Below are positions 60,881 through 64,000 of a DNA stretch of 64,000 nucleotides, piece by piece. The notes beneath the pieces are model-generated. The model saw only the letters and a list, made by a program, of their open reading frames with translations. It made no database searches and was not told the DNA's origin. Position numbers and translations under genes: made by a program. Numbering within the stretch: position 1 is the stretch's first letter; each line of letters opens with the position of its first letter. The DNA is from Cypionkella sinensis (GTDB taxonomy: Bacteria; Pseudomonadota; Alphaproteobacteria; Rhodobacterales; Rhodobacteraceae), in contig NZ_JBHRTO010000001.1 of the NCBI RefSeq assembly GCF_042646385.1, forward strand, positions 2,976,001 to 3,040,000, in the 5' to 3' direction.

Positions 60881-61804
60881 TTAACGCCGGGTCGGCACAA
60901 TGGCCTGAACTCGTTGCAATCCTTTTCGCTCGGGTTCCGAGTCTGGCGTTTTGAGTTGCGATGCGAGGCCCAGTTTTTGCAATGCGCGGATGAAATAATA
61001 ACCCGGATCCATTTGCCCGCGTTCAACGCCCAGTTTGGCGGAATGGGGGAAGGCATGGTGATTGCAGTGCCAGTTTTCACCGAAGGTCAGCAGGCTGATG
61101 TAGCGAATATTGTAACCTTGCACGGGAACGCCTGCGATTCTCCAACCCTGATGACCGCGCCTGTGTGAGACATGCCCGACAAGCCAATGCCCTACCAGCG
61201 ATACGAATATGCGCAGAGAACAACCCCAAAGCACCCAGGCCCAACCGCCGAGAGCGTAAAGGGTTAGCGCCAAGGGCAGTTGCTGCCACATCCAAGTCTT
61301 TTCAATGAAACGATAGATGGGGTCTTGCTTTACGCGATCTTCCAGAACGAATTTGGGTGGATGGTCGAGACGATACTCGCAGCACAGTTGCCACCAAGCA
61401 TCCCGCCAGAAGGCGGCTTGGTGGGCGGGATGCGGTGGGCATTCGGTTTGCCGTTGATGCCAATCGCGCAGATCGTGGGTGCGAATCATGCCAATCGGGC
61501 CAGCCATGCTGACAAGCGTGCCGAGCCACACCAGAGCATATTCGACAAGGCGTGGGGTTTCAAAACTGCGATGAATCAGCAGGCGGTGCATACCAACCGA
61601 ATGGCCTGCGCAGATGGTCACAGCCGTCAATCCAAGGAAGACCAGTAAGGCGTCAAGCTGCGGATAGAGGATGACTCCGGTGATTCCAGCCGCGCCATGC
61701 CCGAAAAGCCAGACGGTTTTGATTGGCAGGCATCGCACATGGCCTTGAAGCGCCGATGTTTCCGGCAGGACATGGAAGCGGTCGGTTGAGACGAGATGCG
61801 CCAT
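60881..61804 (-). CDS. Acyl-CoA/fatty-acid desaturase
   Basis: The 307-aa membrane enzyme has the three histidine boxes of acyl desaturases: H73-RLLI-H78, the RTHDLRDWHQ box near residue 110 and WHCNHHAFPHSA near 245. Hydrophobic helices flank them. It should introduce a double bond into acyl chains at the membrane, using a di-iron site; box 2 is HDLRDWHQ, not the usual HxxHH, as in some bacterial members. It stands between the MFS gene and the TetR gene. Confidence 0.87.
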   Translation of the reverse strand: MAHLVSTDRFHVLPETSALQGHVRCLPIKTVWLFGHGAAGITGVILYPQLDALLVFLGLTAVTICAGHSVGMHRLLIHRSFETPRLVEYALVWLGTLVSMAGPIGMIRTHDLRDWHQRQTECPPHPAHQAAFWRDAWWQLCCEYRLDHPPKFVLEDRVKQDPIYRFIEKTWMWQQLPLALTLYALGGWAWVLWGCSLRIFVSLVGHWLVGHVSHRRGHQGWRIAGVPVQGYNIRYISLLTFGENWHCNHHAFPHSAKLGVERGQMDPGYYFIRALQKLGLASQLKTPDSEPERKGLQRVQAIVPTRR

Positions 61805-61857
61805 TCTATCAGTTTAGAGGGCTTCGGCAGAATTCATAGCGCGTATCGCGCAGCCCC

Positions 61858-62502
61858 CTACAACAACCCATCGGCCCCGAAATGCCTTGGGAAGAACGCC
61901 ATCGCGGCGGCGTGGACGGTTTGCAGGGCCTCGGTCGGGCTGTAGGGCTCGCGGGTCGAGATCAGGTCGACCCAGACGCCTTCGGTGGTGACGCGCAGCA
62001 CGCGCGAGATCAGGATTGGGTCGCCGGGGTAGCCGCCTTCGCTGAGCAGGGCGGCGCAGACTGCCTCCAGTTTGGTAATGTAAAGTCGGTCATTCTCGCC
62101 GCATCTTTCCTGATAGAGCGGGCGCGATTGTGCCTCGCCCCAGAACGACAGCCATGCCGACAGGCGGACGGGGGTGCAGATGGCGGGGACGAAATCGGCG
62201 CGGATCATGGCATCGAGTTGGCTGGCAGGCTGCGGGCCTGCGGCGGCAAGCGCGGCATCCCAGTTTTCGCGGTATTCGTCGGACAGATAGCCGAGGGTTT
62301 CGGCCAGCAGCGCCTCTTTCGTCTGGAAATGGAACAGCACCAATCCGTGCGAGATGCCTGCGCGGCGTGCCACATCGGTCAGGGTGGTGCGGGCATAGCC
62401 GTTGGCGGCCAGCACCTCGATCGTGGCCTCGATCACCTGCGTGCGGCGGATTTCGCGCGACAGTTTGCGCGGTGTCGGGATGGTGGGGGCAGGCTGGCTC
62501 AT
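61858..62502 (-). CDS. TetR-family regulator, BetI-like
   Basis: The 214-aa TetR-family protein has an N-terminal helix-turn-helix (about residues 15-60: RTQVIEATIEVLAANGYARTTLTDVARRAGISHGLVLFHFQTKEALL), closest to BetI-type regulators of betaine or choline metabolism, and the LSAWLSFWGEAQSRPLYQ segment also seen in BetI relatives. The start ATG 62502 is supported by family similarity; the longer frame runs antisense to the Rieske gene. It is divergent from the Rieske oxygenase pair with an inverted repeat between. Confidence 0.86.
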   Translation of the reverse strand: MSQPAPTIPTPRKLSREIRRTQVIEATIEVLAANGYARTTLTDVARRAGISHGLVLFHFQTKEALLAETLGYLSDEYRENWDAALAAAGPQPASQLDAMIRADFVPAICTPVRLSAWLSFWGEAQSRPLYQERCGENDRLYITKLEAVCAALLSEGGYPGDPILISRVLRVTTEGVWVDLISTREPYSPTEALQTVHAAAMAFFPRHFGADGLL

Positions 62503-62545
62503 GCGGGTTTCTCGGCTGAAAGCGGGGCTTTTGCAAGGTAGCGAA

Positions 62546-62571
62546 ATTCTGATTGACAGACCAGTCAGAAT
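62546..62571. promoter_or_regulatory. Inverted repeat, putative TetR operator
   Basis: ATTCTGATTG and CAGTCAGAAT are 10-base arms (9 of 10 matching) separated by ACAGAC, lying in the gap between the divergent TetR and Rieske genes. The left arm overlaps TTGACA (62553-62558), a possible -35 element, so binding there would repress. Confidence 0.65.
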
Positions 62572-62580
62572 CTTGCCAGC

Positions 62581-63729
62581 ATGAGGAAACAACATTGGTT
62601 CGCCATGACGCTTGTCTCGCCCCGATTGGAGTTCTGCCTGCAGACGCTGCCGCCGCGCGCCTATTGTGATGCCGATTGGTATGGGCGCGAGATGGGATCG
62701 GTGTTCGCGCAGAACTGGATTTGCGTGGGGCGGCTGGCGGATTTTGCGGCGGGCACGATGCGGCGGGTGCAGGTGGGCGCTGCGGATGTCATCGTCTGCC
62801 GGGCGGCGGATGGCGGCGTTTCGGCGTGGCACAACACCTGTCGGCATCGCGGGGCGGAGCTTTGCCGTGCCGAGGTTGAGCCTTTGGGCAAGCTGATCCG
62901 CTGCCCCTATCACGCGTTTTCTTATGCGGCTTCGGATGGGCGATTGGTGGCGACGGGCCATGCGGTGCCGACAGCGGATTTTGACCGTAGCGCGCATGGG
63001 TTGCTGGCGGTAGCGGTGCGGGTTTGGGCAGGGTTTCTGTTTCTGAACACCGCCGAGGCGCCGCGTGATTTGGTGGCGGATGTCGATCTGGCGGTGCTGG
63101 ATCATTGGCCGATGTATGGCCTTGTGACGGGCCACATCTGGCGGTCCGAGCTTGCCTGCAACTGGAAGGTGTTCTGGGAGAATTACTCGGAATGTCTGCA
63201 TTGCCCGGGGATACACCCGGAATTGTGCGAGCGGGTGCCGATCTATGGCCAGGGGATCATGGCGGCGTCAGAGGCTGTCGGCTGGGACGGCCAGATGCCC
63301 GCTGGGAACCTCAAGCCGGGGACGGAAAGTTGGACGCCGGACGGGGCGGCCTGCGGGCCGATTTTCGTGGAGCTGACCGAGGCCGAGCGGGCGGCGGGGT
63401 ATCAGTTCGTCACTTTCTGGCCGACGGCTTATGTGGTCGCGCATGTCGATCATGTGCGCGCGGTGCGGATTGTGCCGCTGGGGCCACTCAGGACGGAACT
63501 GGTGGTCGAGTGGTATTTCGCGCCCGAAACCCTCGCCCAGCCGGGGTTTGATGCGGCGCAGGTGGCTGAATTTGCCAAGATCGTGCTGCGGCAAGATGGC
63601 GAAGCGGCAGAGATGAACCAGCGGGGGATGATGTCGCCCGCGTATCGCGGTGGCACGTTGATGCCGGAAGAATATGAGATTCACCGCTTTCACCAATGGC
63701 TTAGAAAAGAGATGGAGGTCAGCGCATGA
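62581..63729 (+). CDS. Rieske-type ring-hydroxylating oxygenase, alpha subunit
   Basis: The 382-aa oxygenase has a Rieske 2Fe-2S site (C87-x-H89 and C108-x2-H111) and a mononuclear iron site in WENYSECLHCPGIHPELC near residue 205. It may act on N-methylated compounds as GbcA or carnitine/stachydrine oxygenases do, consistent with the BetI-like regulator, but aromatic substrates cannot be excluded. ATG 62581 is used; ATG 62605 is an alternative and neither has a strong ribosome site. Its stop overlaps the next gene (ATGA). Confidence 0.87.
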   Translation: MRKQHWFAMTLVSPRLEFCLQTLPPRAYCDADWYGREMGSVFAQNWICVGRLADFAAGTMRRVQVGAADVIVCRAADGGVSAWHNTCRHRGAELCRAEVEPLGKLIRCPYHAFSYAASDGRLVATGHAVPTADFDRSAHGLLAVAVRVWAGFLFLNTAEAPRDLVADVDLAVLDHWPMYGLVTGHIWRSELACNWKVFWENYSECLHCPGIHPELCERVPIYGQGIMAASEAVGWDGQMPAGNLKPGTESWTPDGAACGPIFVELTEAERAAGYQFVTFWPTAYVVAHVDHVRAVRIVPLGPLRTELVVEWYFAPETLAQPGFDAAQVAEFAKIVLRQDGEAAEMNQRGMMSPAYRGGTLMPEEYEIHRFHQWLRKEMEVSA

Positions 63730-64000
63730 CCAAGCATGATGCAAACAGCCTGACAATTCCGAATGACTGGGATCGGCGCGGGCTTCCGGCCTGGACCTAT
63801 CACTCCGAGGCGATGTTCGCGTTGGAGCGTGACAAGCTGTTCCTGACGCATTGGCAGGTGGTTGGGCATGTCAATGATGTGGCCGATCCGGGCGATTGGC
63901 TGGGGTTTGATCTGCTGGGCGAGCGCGCGGTGGTGATGCGGGGGCAGGATGGTGTGGTGCGGGCGTTTCACAACCTGTGCCGCCATCGCGGCGCGCGGGT
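63726..64000 (+). CDS. Second Rieske oxygenase alpha subunit, 3' end outside window
   Basis: ATG 63726 overlaps the preceding stop as ATGA. The 91 visible codons begin with a short polar leader, then WTYHSEAMFALERDKLFLTHWQVVGH, typical of Rieske alpha subunits, and end in CRHRGAR, the first Rieske motif. It differs in sequence from the upstream oxygenase. Two terminal oxygenases in tandem suggest two successive oxidation steps, or subunits of one enzyme. Confidence 0.85.
   Translation, partial: MTKHDANSLTIPNDWDRRGLPAWTYHSEAMFALERDKLFLTHWQVVGHVNDVADPGDWLGFDLLGERAVVMRGQDGVVRAFHNLCRHRGAR

Noticed and set aside
61858..63216. 452-codon frame as a large TetR fusion
   Set aside because: The N-terminal half is antisense to the Rieske gene and contains no recognisable domain; the regulator starts at ATG 62502.
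1..64000. CRISPR arrays, complete IS elements, rRNA genes, riboswitches
   Set aside because: Looked for regular short repeats, transposase motifs, rRNA signatures and typical riboswitch leaders; none could be supported.

Overview
The window comes from an alphaproteobacterial chromosome, most likely Rhodobacteraceae. This rests on gene content and order: a HemY-type protein with a C-terminal zinc ribbon, tamA-tamB, hemH, hslO-nudix-cca-ABC-ABC, an Fe-S type photolyase, clpB, high GC content and dense overlapping operons. No database search was possible, so family names come from motifs and remembered homologues.

Left edge and island (1-20079). The window opens inside a hemY-like gene, followed by tRNA-Thr(CGT) at 1273-1347. 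The last 16 bases of that tRNA recur at 20064-20079, next to a P4-type integrase gene that has lost its catalytic half. The 18.7 kb between the repeats reads as an integrated island. It carries rlmF, a LysR-divided operon (cytochrome P460, DUF4405 membrane protein, cupin, Zn-alcohol dehydrogenase), a TetR/ester-hydrolase pair around a near-perfect tet-operator palindrome, a GlxA-type regulator between an MFS pump and a short-chain dehydrogenase that share a 20-bp sequence, and a second LysR-divided operon (cupin, MFS, two aldo/keto reductases, and a reductase gene with an internal stop). It ends in gene debris: a hypothetical reading frame and the integrase are both cut at about 19207.

Core chromosome (20.2-61.8 kb). 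An aldo/keto reductase is divergent from tamA-tamB (outer-membrane translocation). A coupled minus-strand operon follows: grxC, nitrilase, marR, yihY. Then come comF, a methyltransferase, hemH, a 60-aa membrane protein, two L,D-transpeptidases with a CAP-domain lipoprotein, and a six-gene minus-strand operon (hslO, NUDIX, cca, two ABC half-exporters, RNA methyltransferase). A response-regulator phosphatase faces an Hpt protein. Metabolic genes are ilvA, argG, pyrF, a class-IV aminotransferase, a ROK kinase and cutC. Stress genes are a photolyase, a secreted msrA and clpB.

Right edge (57.2-64 kb). This part holds a small unknown protein, a TolB-like propeller, an unknown 257-aa protein, an MFS pump, a fatty-acid desaturase, and a TetR regulator divergent from two overlapping Rieske oxygenase genes. 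The second Rieske gene runs off the window.

Genes in the island show much stronger C/G preference at third positions (about 8-17.5 kb) than tamA/tamB or hemH, consistent with separate origin. The most testable new points are the regulatory palindromes in the island: a tetO-like operator on an esterase gene, and the duplicated GlxA-linked site.
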